Shown one piece after another: positions 30,857 to 37,063 of a stretch of 43,120 bases of DNA; position 1 is the first letter of the stretch, and each line of letters opens with the position of its first letter. The notes below the pieces were generated by a model. It saw only the letters and a program-made list of their open reading frames with translations, was not told where the DNA came from and made no database searches. This DNA is from a virus: IMG/VR virus record IMGVR_UViG_3300037587_000345, positions 1 to 43,120 of that record. One strand, written 5' to 3'. Both the position numbers and the translations under genes were made by a program.

Positions 30857-30979
30857 GAATATTCTAGAAGATGTATAATTAATAAATATAACTAAATATA
30901 TAATAATATATATAGTTATATATATATAAGAAGATTATAGGGTAACACTCCCTTTCGCTAATGTCAAGAGGAACATATT
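30857..30979 (+). promoter_or_regulatory. AT-rich leader with near-perfect palindrome before the lysis genes
   Basis: 123 bases without a gene. AACTA (30890-30894) and TAGTT (30913-30917) flank ATATAT/ATATAT-like arms around AATA, giving a 12-13 bp AU hairpin with one mismatch. A TATAAT-like element (about 30874-30879) precedes it, with no good -35. It could be a phage-specific control element or a weak barrier for transcription. Confidence 0.35.
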
Positions 30980-31159
30980 ATGGCCCACAATCCAAATAAA
31001 CCAACACCACCTAAGGCATCACTAGAACAACTATGGAAACCTAAGGACGTCACACCTCGCGGTGAAACAATCACTGATATGCGTAAAACAGGGATGTGGG
31101 AGTTTGCAGATATGGACACTGTATCGGCTCCAGGCAATCCTCATAAATACGAGGAGTAG
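30980..31159 (+). CDS. Hypothetical protein (59 aa)
   Basis: AGAGGA before the ATG. The product (MAHNPNKPTPPKASLEQLWK ... GETITDMRKTGMWEFADMDT ... NPHKYEE) is soluble and Pro-rich. Frame ends just before a 17-codon basic frame with its own binding site. Function not recognised; its placement before the endolysin may be incidental. Confidence 0.65.
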   Translation: MAHNPNKPTPPKASLEQLWKPKDVTPRGETITDMRKTGMWEFADMDTVSAPGNPHKYEE

Positions 31160-31162
31160 GAC

Positions 31163-31216
31163 ATGGCAGCTTATAAAGGCGATAGGAAAAAGAAAAAGAA
31201 GGTTGTGAAGAGGTAG
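31163..31216 (+). CDS. 17-aa Lys/Arg-rich micropeptide
   Basis: ATG at 31163 has GAGGAG six bases upstream, formed by the end of the previous gene. The product MAAYKGDRKKKKKVVKR is over half basic. Too short for compositional proof; support is the binding site, the spacing to both neighbours and the AGGAGG at its end that serves the endolysin. It may be only a translational bridge. Confidence 0.4.
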   Translation: MAAYKGDRKKKKKVVKR

Positions 31217-31225
31217 GAGGGGTGT

Positions 31226-31639
31226 ATGTACAAGGCACGATATTTTGTAATCCAAGAACTCGTACCTCGCTCGGTATTTGTAGGCAGGGGTGAGAAGGCT
31301 TGGTCTTTGTTAGATGATCGTGCCTTACGTACGCTAGACGCCATACGAGAAGAGTTTGGTGTCACAGTAGTTAATACATGGCACCGTGATGGGGATAGAG
31401 AGTGGAGTGGACTCAGGACACCTAACAGCCCGTATCACAGGATTTATTCACAGCACTCCTATGGTAGGGCTTTCGACTGCATATTCCCTGAGCACCCCTC
31501 AGAGGACGTCAGAGCTTATATCTTGGCCCACCCTAGGCAGTTCCCTCACATCAGAGGGGTTGAACGAGGTGTGAGCTGGCTGCATTTCGATGTGGGCAAT
31601 AGGCCAGGGGAGAACATTAATGTCTTTGGAAAGGGATAG
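31226..31639 (+). CDS. Endolysin, peptidase M15-type (D-Ala-D-Ala carboxypeptidase/L-Ala-D-Glu peptidase fold)
   Basis: 137 aa with GGAGGGG before the ATG. The zinc site reads S-x-H-x-x-G-x-A-x-D (S75, H77, G80, D84) with the third ligand His120 in S-W-L-H-F-D-V, the M15 pattern. Single domain, no signal peptide, so holin release is needed. It cleaves peptide bonds in the peptidoglycan stem. Lies between a holin candidate and an XhlA-like gene, whose start overlaps its last 20 bases. Confidence 0.85.
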   Translation: MYKARYFVIQELVPRSVFVGRGEKAWSLLDDRALRTLDAIREEFGVTVVNTWHRDGDREWSGLRTPNSPYHRIYSQHSYGRAFDCIFPEHPSEDVRAYILAHPRQFPHIRGVERGVSWLHFDVGNRPGENINVFGKG

Positions 31640-31871
31640 AAGAGTGAGCGATGAAGCGATGGGCGAACTGAAGGGGCAAGTGAGCATCATAAGAGACCTC
31701 CTATCCGACCACATTAAGGTGAGCCGTGTAGAGAGAGAAGACATGAAGAAGGAGCTTAGTGAAATCAAATCAGAAATCACGAAGTATAAGTTCTTCTTCC
31801 GGGCTGTGGTGGGGACAATTATCGCCATTGCAACACTTAAATTCGGGGACATCAGTAGCCTCTGGGGGTAG
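31620..31871 (+). CDS. XhlA-like coiled-coil membrane protein (83 aa)
   Basis: ATG at 31620 has GGGGAG seven bases upstream; GTG 31644 with AAGGG is a close rival. Residues 12-55 are a coiled coil (ELKGQVSIIRDLLSDHIKVS; REDMKKELSEIKSEITKY), followed by a C-terminal helix (FFFRAVVGTIIAIATLKFG). This coiled-coil-then-TM layout resembles the haemolysin/holin XhlA family and i-spanin-like proteins. Being just after the endolysin suits a lysis accessory. No o-spanin partner is obvious nearby; a lipoprotein gene lies far off at 35958. Confidence 0.65.
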   Translation: MSLERDRRVSDEAMGELKGQVSIIRDLLSDHIKVSRVEREDMKKELSEIKSEITKYKFFFRAVVGTIIAIATLKFGDISSLWG

Positions 31872-31874
31872 AAT

Positions 31875-32063
31875 ATGTTAGGACTTCTTACAGGAGCCTT
31901 AGGAAAGATTGGTATGCGGGTGGTTACGGCCCTCCTCACCAAAAAAGTATTAGAGAAATTAATGTTCAACTTGATGGATTGGTTTGTCAAGCGTACAGAT
32001 AACAAGTTGGACGATGAGGCTGTTGCCTTCGCCAAGAAAGCTTACTACGGGAGTGATAAATAA
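31875..32063 (+). CDS. Small amphipathic/hydrophobic protein (62 aa)
   Basis: GGGGGT precedes the ATG. Gly/Leu-rich N-terminus (MLGLLTGALGKIGMRVVTAL) and basic helix (TKKVLEKLMFNLMDWFVK), then a soluble tail. It could be a holin-like or membrane-active helper of the lysis set, or a virion part; the sequence alone does not decide. The stop overlaps the next start (TAATG). Confidence 0.6.
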   Translation: MLGLLTGALGKIGMRVVTALLTKKVLEKLMFNLMDWFVKRTDNKLDDEAVAFAKKAYYGSDK

Positions 32064-32317
32064 TGGCTAAGCAAGTTTTACCGGGCAACGGCCCTACAGA
32101 TGTTATACAAGTTTTTACACCCTCCAGTATTGAATCTATTGGTGCTGGAGGCAGCTTGGACACCACCAGTGCTGTAGCCATACGAATCCCTGTTGATACA
32201 GACTATCAGATTAATGGTGCTGGAACTATTGCTACCATGCCTTCTGGCGCTACAGGTGTTGCCAAAGGGGTAGATTCTATTAAGTTTGTCACTGCTGTGG
32301 TTGTCGAGGTAATGTAA
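32063..32317 (+). CDS. Small beta-rich virion protein candidate (84 aa)
   Basis: Coupled to the previous gene by TAATG. Begins AKQVLPGNGPTDVIQVFTPS and continues GSLDTTSAVAIRIPVDTDYQ with a Gly/Thr/Val-rich body, like phage decoration or fibre-tip modules. No cysteine, no membrane helix. Adjacent to a lectin-like fibre gene, so a tail decoration role is plausible (inference). Confidence 0.62.
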   Translation: MAKQVLPGNGPTDVIQVFTPSSIESIGAGGSLDTTSAVAIRIPVDTDYQINGAGTIATMPSGATGVAKGVDSIKFVTAVVVEVM

Positions 32318-32318
32318 C

Positions 32319-33284
32319 ATGACTTCATTATCTTTAATACAAGATATGGGGACTCGTCCGTTCAGGAAGAAGGAAGGTAACTTCAGGCTTATTGATGATA
32401 CTTCCTATATGACTTTCACTCGTACAGGTGATCAGTTCGGAATTGATAGCGGTGGTGATCTCGTCAAATCAACCACTGATAACGCAGCATTCGTTTTCGG
32501 TGAGGGTGTATTGCTTGAAGGGGCCAGGACTAATCTATTCCTAAACTCATTTGTGCCAGTAACTCAAACCGTCACAGTGACAGCAGTTCCTCACACATTG
32601 ACGGTCAAAGGGACTGGCAGTATTACAGTGTCGGGAGTAGGGGCTGGAACTTCATCAGAAGGCTCTCCTCTAACACTCACTCCGACAGCAGGCGGGCTGA
32701 TCTGTACGATTACCGGATCACTAGATAACGTTAATCTTGAAGCTGCGAGCTTTGGGTCATCGTTCATTGAAACCTTCGGAGCAACAGCCACCCGATCAGC
32801 GACATCCCTGACTCGCGCATGGCCTTTCCCTAAGAACGGCATTAGTGGGCAGATTAAAGTCAGACCGCAGTTTGATGATACAGATAATAAACCCAGTACC
32901 GAAGCGGGGTTGTTGGCACTCTATTCGTCATCAACTAATTTCTTACAGTTGATATATCACTCAACAACGGGGCGAATTACGCTTAATAAGCGCGTTAGTG
33001 CCGGTACGCAGGTATTCCTAGATCAAAGTGCAAACACCTATAATAAAGGGGATTTACTCAATATTAGATTTAAGCAAGATACATCGGGCATCCATTTATG
33101 GATCAATGGTTTAGGTAAAATATCAAATACTTCCGGTGATGCACCAATTGATTTTTCTGAGGTTTTGAACTCAATAGCCGGTGATGCTAAAGCAGGGAAT
33201 ATAAACCAGAGTTTTCAAACCGTCGAATCCCAACGCATCTGGAATGAAGCTAAGAGCGATGACTTCTTGGAGAGCCTGACATGA
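32319..33284 (+). CDS. Lectin-like tail fibre/adhesin (321 aa)
   Basis: GAGGTAA precedes the ATG by 8 bases. Residues about 33-75 carry the phage fibre segment M-T-F-T-R-x-G ... LLEGARTNLFLNS. Residues about 165-320 look like a concanavalin/LamG-like sandwich (GQIKVRPQFDDTD; GLLALYSSSTNFLQLIYHST; HLWINGLGKI; ending QRIWNEAKSDDFLESL). Likely receptor binding. Synonymous codons are more AT-rich than in surrounding genes, suggesting separate origin. Confidence 0.72.
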   Translation: MTSLSLIQDMGTRPFRKKEGNFRLIDDTSYMTFTRTGDQFGIDSGGDLVKSTTDNAAFVFGEGVLLEGARTNLFLNSFVPVTQTVTVTAVPHTLTVKGTGSITVSGVGAGTSSEGSPLTLTPTAGGLICTITGSLDNVNLEAASFGSSFIETFGATATRSATSLTRAWPFPKNGISGQIKVRPQFDDTDNKPSTEAGLLALYSSSTNFLQLIYHSTTGRITLNKRVSAGTQVFLDQSANTYNKGDLLNIRFKQDTSGIHLWINGLGKISNTSGDAPIDFSEVLNSIAGDAKAGNINQSFQTVESQRIWNEAKSDDFLESLT

Positions 33285-33751
33285 TCAATATCTGGCTAGC
33301 ACTCAGCGAAGACGCTGAGCAGGAACTGCAGTCCTGGCTCTCTGCTGAGACCTTGACAGATGATCAGGTGATGGTTAAAGACGCTATCCTGTCACACCCA
33401 GACATTGAGCACATCACTCAGCACACTAAGCGCATGACTGATGGTGCCACCGGCTGGGGCTTATACAGCATGTACGTGGGGGAAAGCCCGACAGTTCTGA
33501 GCAACTTAGATTCGTGGCTCACGCTATACGCTGGTAAGGCGTTCGTTGTCGGGGCTTGGCAGTGGAATGGACTACAATTGGGAACGGCTGACGGAGGTGT
33601 CCCAACATACCCGATTGACTCTCGGGTGCTTCAGTTTATGCCTGATGATGTGGTGTATGGTGAAGCCGGAACTGAGGTTGGACGAATTGCAGCGACAGAA
33701 TTAAAACAGATTAATCTAATGGCGGGGCAAAAGCCTCGACTGTTCACATAA
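33281..33751 (+). CDS. Fibre-associated protein (156 aa)
   Basis: ATGA overlap with the lectin gene indicates joint translation. The N-terminal half is helical (SEDAEQELQSWLSAETLTDD); the C-terminal half is aromatic and beta-rich (FVVGAWQWNGLQLGTADGGV, then YPIDSRVLQFMPDDVVYG). It may be the chaperone or cap of the adjacent adhesin, as is common for pairs of this size. No family recognised. Confidence 0.65.
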   Translation: MINIWLALSEDAEQELQSWLSAETLTDDQVMVKDAILSHPDIEHITQHTKRMTDGATGWGLYSMYVGESPTVLSNLDSWLTLYAGKAFVVGAWQWNGLQLGTADGGVPTYPIDSRVLQFMPDDVVYGEAGTEVGRIAATELKQINLMAGQKPRLFT

Positions 33752-33763
33752 AGGAAACATGTA

Positions 33764-33940
33764 ATGGCACACACCACTTTACCAGTCAAGAAGAAGCAAC
33801 GTAAGAAGATCGGTGCGGACATTAAGGAAGCTAAGGCCGCTGGCAAGAAGACTCCTCAGGCTGTAGCCATCGCGCTATCAAAATCACGTAAGCGAGGGGC
33901 CAGCACGGTTAAGACAGCGGCCAAGCGTAAGAAGAAATAA
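33764..33940 (+). CDS. Basic small protein (58 aa)
   Basis: AAGGAAA precedes the ATG. Very basic (VKKKQRKKIGADIKEAKAAG; ALSKSRKRGASTVKTAAKRK). The segment PQAVAIALSKSRKRG resembles small phage proteins of the DUF6496-like kind with a R/K-QAIAIAL-S motif (from memory). It may coat DNA or be packaged in the capsid. It stands alone between two beta-rich virion genes. Confidence 0.68.
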   Translation: MAHTTLPVKKKQRKKIGADIKEAKAAGKKTPQAVAIALSKSRKRGASTVKTAAKRKKK

Positions 33941-33951
33941 GGGAGAGGGGC

Positions 33952-34743
33952 ATGACACGTAGATTTAAGCCCACAGGCATACCTATTGAGGTTGGTCCTA
34001 CAGGCTCAGTGGGTGTTCCTATATTCATCCAAGATCAGACAACCTTCCCCCTTGACCTATGGTTTTTGGAGAGATTGAGTGCAACAACAACTGCGGCTGA
34101 CACAACTCTGGGGGGAGTTACGTTTACGGCAACTACGGGTCATGGGATTGTCAATGGTAACGTAATTGAGATAAATAATACAGTTACGTTCATCCAAGCC
34201 ATCGTCACAGGTGTGGCCACGGATGTAATCACTCTAGATCAACCCATCAACCATGTGTACCCCTCAGGAAGTCAACTAATTGTTAGTAACAGGGGGATGA
34301 ACGTCGTAGGCACTCCGGCTTCCCCCAGGGTGTTTTCGATAGCCCCCGAAGCAGGGCAGAGGGGAGACTTCACTAGGGTACTCAAGGCGGTTACAGACGC
34401 CACAGCAATGGATTTCTCCACATTCGGGGGAGTGGCCACCTTGGCTAACGGGTGTGTGTTTCGACTAAAGATAGAGGGAGGGGACTTCTTCAACCTCTTT
34501 AATTGGAAGAATAACGGAGAGTTTATCATCAGGGGATTTGACCACGAATTCCAGACAAAAGTTGGGGGAGGGTCGCACAGTTTCACAGCCAGGAGTACAT
34601 GGGCTGGACAGGACAAGAGGGGTGTGGCGCTGAGGGTAGATGGGTCTAGACTGGAAGAACTCCAAGTGTTGGTGCAAGACGACTTAACAGGTCTTACGAG
34701 CTTTAATATGGTTGCACAAGGCCATGCACTTCAAGAAGACTAA
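33952..34743 (+). CDS. Virion protein candidate (263 aa), beta-rich
   Basis: GGGAGAGG precedes the ATG. The body is beta-rich with Thr/Val strands (TLGGVTFTATTGHGIVNGNV; ATDVITLDQPINHVYPSGSQ) and a second domain (FRLKIEGGDFFNLFNWKNNG; GQDKRGVALRVDGSRLEELQ). No helix bundles or membrane segments. Probably a tail or head accessory; no family claimed. It precedes two related small genes. Confidence 0.68.
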   Translation: MTRRFKPTGIPIEVGPTGSVGVPIFIQDQTTFPLDLWFLERLSATTTAADTTLGGVTFTATTGHGIVNGNVIEINNTVTFIQAIVTGVATDVITLDQPINHVYPSGSQLIVSNRGMNVVGTPASPRVFSIAPEAGQRGDFTRVLKAVTDATAMDFSTFGGVATLANGCVFRLKIEGGDFFNLFNWKNNGEFIIRGFDHEFQTKVGGGSHSFTARSTWAGQDKRGVALRVDGSRLEELQVLVQDDLTGLTSFNMVAQGHALQED

Positions 34744-34811
34744 AAGAGCAATACAGGGGACCTCAGACCTGATCACCTGGGGTATGTTAACGTTAACTAA
34801 GGAGAAATATA

Positions 34812-35237
34812 ATGGCACGTCCATTAAGTAAGATTGGAGCGGATCAGATAGCTTACGATCCGGAAGGCACTAGCACTGTAGTGAAGACATTGGATTCTAT
34901 TGTAAAACAGAAGCCAACCATCTTCCCTGTTGCACAGGATGCCGTCACAGATACGGCTGCTGCAAGTGTAGCAACGTATTACACCACACTCACCACCACT
35001 GCTGCCGTAACGCCTACCCTGGCTGATGGCACTGAGGTGGGTCAGTTGAAGAAGGTTCAATTGATTGTTCGTGCTGTAGGTGATGCTACTTTCACACCTG
35101 CCAACCTAAGTGGAGGCACTACCATCACCTTCGCCACCGTTGGTGATGTGGCAGAACTCGTTTGGGATAACACCAATTGGGTGGCTGTAGCTCTATACAA
35201 CATTGTTGACGGTGCAACTGCACCTGTCCTAGCTTAA
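34812..35237 (+). CDS. Small beta-rich virion protein, paralogue 1 (141 aa)
   Basis: AAGGAG precedes the ATG. The C-terminal half (DATFTPANLSGGTTITFATV, then GDVAELVWDNTNWVAVALYN) aligns with the same region of the next gene (VGTITPASFREGTSIPLTVA, then GDLVSFTWKTDQWELRTSIN). The N-terminal half has SIVKQKPTIFPVAQ and a Thr/Ala stretch. Likely a decoration or fibre-tip protein. Confidence 0.72.
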   Translation: MARPLSKIGADQIAYDPEGTSTVVKTLDSIVKQKPTIFPVAQDAVTDTAAASVATYYTTLTTTAAVTPTLADGTEVGQLKKVQLIVRAVGDATFTPANLSGGTTITFATVGDVAELVWDNTNWVAVALYNIVDGATAPVLA

Positions 35238-35259
35238 TACTAATTAAAGGAAATTAAAA

Positions 35260-35634
35260 ATGGCTATTGATCTTTCTGCTGCTGGTAACACCATCAATGA
35301 TGCACTCATTGTTGCACTGGCTACCCACGTAAATACAGGCATTGATGCTGCCACCGCTATCGGTATTACGGACAACACTGTTTTCCGTGACATCAGCTCC
35401 GTCTCTCGGGCTCACACCCTGGCCGATGGAGTCACTGATGGCGACCACGTAATTGCATTCAAAACCGCTGATACAGGTGTAGGCACCATCACTCCTGCTT
35501 CCTTCCGTGAAGGCACCTCCATTCCCCTGACTGTTGCAGGTGACTTGGTAAGCTTTACCTGGAAGACCGACCAGTGGGAACTGCGTACTTCGATTAATGT
35601 AATCACCAACGCTACTATCGCTGTAACCGCGTAA
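35260..35634 (+). CDS. Small beta-rich virion protein, paralogue 2 (124 aa)
   Basis: AAAGGAAA precedes the ATG. Shares T-P-A-x-(L/F)-x-x-G-T-x-I, G-D-(V/L) and an aromatic W-x4-W pattern with the preceding gene, so the two are divergent tandem copies. Codons favour those of the coat gene (GGT, GCT, ACC), hinting at high expression. Last rightward gene, ending just before the bidirectional terminator. Confidence 0.75.
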   Translation: MAIDLSAAGNTINDALIVALATHVNTGIDAATAIGITDNTVFRDISSVSRAHTLADGVTDGDHVIAFKTADTGVGTITPASFREGTSIPLTVAGDLVSFTWKTDQWELRTSINVITNATIAVTA

Positions 35635-35645
35635 ATAGCAGGCAC

Positions 35646-35698
35646 AAAAAAGCCCGACGACCTCCTAGGATTTCTCCTAAGAAGCCGCCGGGCTTTTT
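35646..35698. terminator. Bidirectional intrinsic terminator between converging gene blocks
   Basis: AAAAAGCCCG (35647-35656) pairs with CGGGCTTTTT (35689-35698), with further C/G pairs inside. The A-run on one arm and T-run on the other make it work in both directions, ending the late rightward transcript and the leftward block. Confidence 0.92.
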
Positions 35699-35710
35699 AT
35701 TGTCTATCTT

Positions 35711-35944
35711 TTACACTTCTGTAGCGCTTTCTTCAAACGTATCCTTGGGACACCAAGCCAGATACCCGTCAGGATATCGAACAACGTAGTCTCCAAGTTT
35801 GGGGACGTACTTGGGGCGATTGAAATTACCCATCTCACTGCCAAACACCCATGAGTCATCATCTAGAACATACTTAGACGCACTGATGCTGTAGCGAACA
35901 ATGGTCGCTGCCTCCACATATTTCTTCGTACAATACTTTTTCAT
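35711..35944 (-). CDS. Hypothetical protein (77 aa)
   Basis: AGGAGA lies upstream of the ATG at 35944. The C-terminal part (KLGDYVVRYPDGYLAWCPKD then FEESA) follows a pattern seen in short phage proteins ending G-D-Y-V-V-R-x-x-D-G-Y-x-x-W-x-P. The N-terminal half is beta-like. Last gene of the leftward block before the terminator. Function unknown. Confidence 0.78.
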   Translation of the reverse strand: MKKYCTKKYVEAATIVRYSISASKYVLDDDSWVFGSEMGNFNRPKYVPKLGDYVVRYPDGYLAWCPKDTFEESATEV

Positions 35945-35957
35945 TTATATATATCTC

Positions 35958-36173
35958 CTAAGCCCTCGGTGGACACATCATCTTCTGAGGAATCTTGTCA
36001 TAAGTGATAGACCCATCAGACCACCTGAGTAAGAGTCCTCCCCTACACACTTCCTCCTGATACCATTGCTTCCCCACAGGACGGGGTTTGGCCTCTTCTA
36101 CAGGAGCTTTAACACCGCTACCAACGCATCCCGCCAGCAGCAGTGCCACCATTAAAAAGCATACCTTCTTCAT
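35958..36173 (-). CDS. Small lipoprotein (71 aa)
   Basis: A signal peptide (MKKVCFLMVALLLAGC) ends in the lipobox L-A-G-C, so the mature protein should be lipid-modified and outer- or inner-membrane attached. The mature part has PVGKQWYQEEVCRGGLLLRW and two further Cys. It could be an outer-membrane spanin partner or a superinfection-exclusion lipoprotein; its distance from the endolysin makes the first less likely. GGAGG lies 9 bases upstream. Confidence 0.78.
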   Translation of the reverse strand: MKKVCFLMVALLLAGCVGSGVKAPVEEAKPRPVGKQWYQEEVCRGGLLLRWSDGSITYDKIPQKMMCPPRA

Positions 36174-36190
36174 CTAGAAATACCTCCCAA

Positions 36191-36367
36191 TTATTTAATC
36201 GTCGTGGCACCCTGCTTGGATACTCTAACTTCGGACACATGCCACTTGCCGGAAAAGTCGAGTGGAGGGTCGCAGTAATACTTTCCGCCAATGAGCGTGT
36301 CGCTACTCTTGAAGAATGAGTAGATGTCTTCATATTCCATCTCCTTTTTACATACAGGGCACTTCAT
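36191..36367 (-). CDS. Zinc-ribbon-like protein (58 aa)
   Basis: ATG at 36367 is supported by its ATGA overlap with the upstream 21-aa gene; an in-frame ATG at 36379 is not. Residues 1-12 (MKCPVCKKEMEY) hold C-P-V-C, and a single further Cys follows in KYYCDPP, so the knuckle may be incomplete or use another ligand. Function unknown. Confidence 0.68.
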   Translation of the reverse strand: MKCPVCKKEMEYEDIYSFFKSSDTLIGGKYYCDPPLDFSGKWHVSEVRVSKQGATTIK

Positions 36368-36429
36368 TGTGTGTACCATATCTTTGCTGCAAACCAGCCA
36401 ACCCCCAGCCCTATTACGAAAGTAATCAT
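36364..36429 (-). CDS. 21-aa single-pass membrane micropeptide
   Basis: The ATG at 36429 has GGGAGG just upstream and overlaps the previous TGA as ATGA; its own TGA overlaps the next ATG as ATGA. The product MITFVIGLGVGWFAAKIWYT plus Gln is one hydrophobic helix. Exact coupling on both sides makes it the best-supported micropeptide of the window. Same length and topology as the one at 4453-4518, without sequence identity. Confidence 0.65.
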   Translation of the reverse strand: MITFVIGLGVGWFAAKIWYTQ

Positions 36430-36671
36430 GGCACCTCCCCTAGTTCGTAATTTTCTTCAAAGAACTTCTTCGCCACATACCACCGGTCTTTGATGTTGTC
36501 AGGATTGTAAGCAATCATGCCACCAACCTCTGGAGTGTCTTCTTTATTCACGGACACCCCCTCCAACTCCGAGGGCTTTCCTCGATAGGGATACATTGGC
36601 TGTAGTAGCTTCTTTTGATAGAATTTAGTCCCGTTACGCAGACGTGCTCTTTGATGATGTTCGCTAATCAT
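36426..36671 (-). CDS. Hypothetical protein (81 aa)
   Basis: The ATG at 36671 overlaps the upstream TGA (ATGA). The product has TKFYQKKLLQPMYPYRGKPS and a C-terminal segment with VGGMIAYNPDNIKDRWYVAK then FFEENYELGE. Small alpha/beta composition, soluble. It is part of the coupled series. No family recognised. Confidence 0.75.
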   Translation of the reverse strand: MISEHHQRARLRNGTKFYQKKLLQPMYPYRGKPSELEGVSVNKEDTPEVGGMIAYNPDNIKDRWYVAKKFFEENYELGEVP

Positions 36672-36967
36672 TTCTTACCTCCCATACGTCCGCCTTTTGC
36701 CTTACCTGTCTTACTCCCCGCCTTGCCTCCAGCAGATCGATTGGACTTGACAGTGCGTGCCCGGAGATTGGCTTTGCCATTACCTCCCCCAGACCTCAAA
36801 GTTTTCTTATGATCCACCTCCTTGCCAGCCCCCACCTTGCCATTCTCCTTCTCAAACTTTCGTCTGGCCCTGTGCCTGGTGGCATCACCACTGGAAGATC
36901 CCGATCCGGTCTCCCCTCTTTTCTTCGCAGTCTTTCTCTCTTGCTTAAAATCACGGCCTTTAGACAT
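36668..36967 (-). CDS. Very basic HNH-like small protein (99 aa)
   Basis: The ATG at 36967 overlaps the upstream stop (TAATG). Lys/Arg/Gly-rich throughout. The centre (GKEVDHKKTLRSGGGNGKAN, then LRARTVKSNR) follows the treble-clef/HNH-like pattern V-D-H-K-x-x-L-x-x-G-G-x-x-x-x-x-N-L seen in many phage proteins. Conserved nuclease residues may be incomplete, so DNA binding is likelier than cleavage. Function not assigned. Confidence 0.7.
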   Translation of the reverse strand: MSKGRDFKQERKTAKKRGETGSGSSSGDATRHRARRKFEKENGKVGAGKEVDHKKTLRSGGGNGKANLRARTVKSNRSAGGKAGSKTGKAKGGRMGGKK

Positions 36968-37044
36968 TACGCACTCTCCTCAAATAATCTTATTTCACGT
37001 TCACGGGGTGACTCCCTTACAAGAAAGGAATCTTCCCCACACAT
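36967..37044 (-). CDS. Possible 25-aa peptide
   Basis: ATG at 37044 with GGGATAGG about 10 bases upstream; the TAA overlaps the next ATG (TAATG). The product (MCGEDSFLVRESPREREIRL, ending FEESA) is charged. The frame reads further upstream into the ligase gene, which is shadow. Support is modest; it may only be a ribosome bridge between ligase and the basic protein. Confidence 0.35.
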   Translation of the reverse strand: MCGEDSFLVRESPREREIRLFEESA

Positions 37045-37063
37045 GTCATTCAACCTATCCCAA

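Noticed and set aside
31226-31871. Embedded or overlapping Rz/Rz1 spanin pair
   Set aside because: The coiled-coil TM protein has its anchor at the C-terminus and no lipobox frame overlaps it, so a classical pair is not supported.
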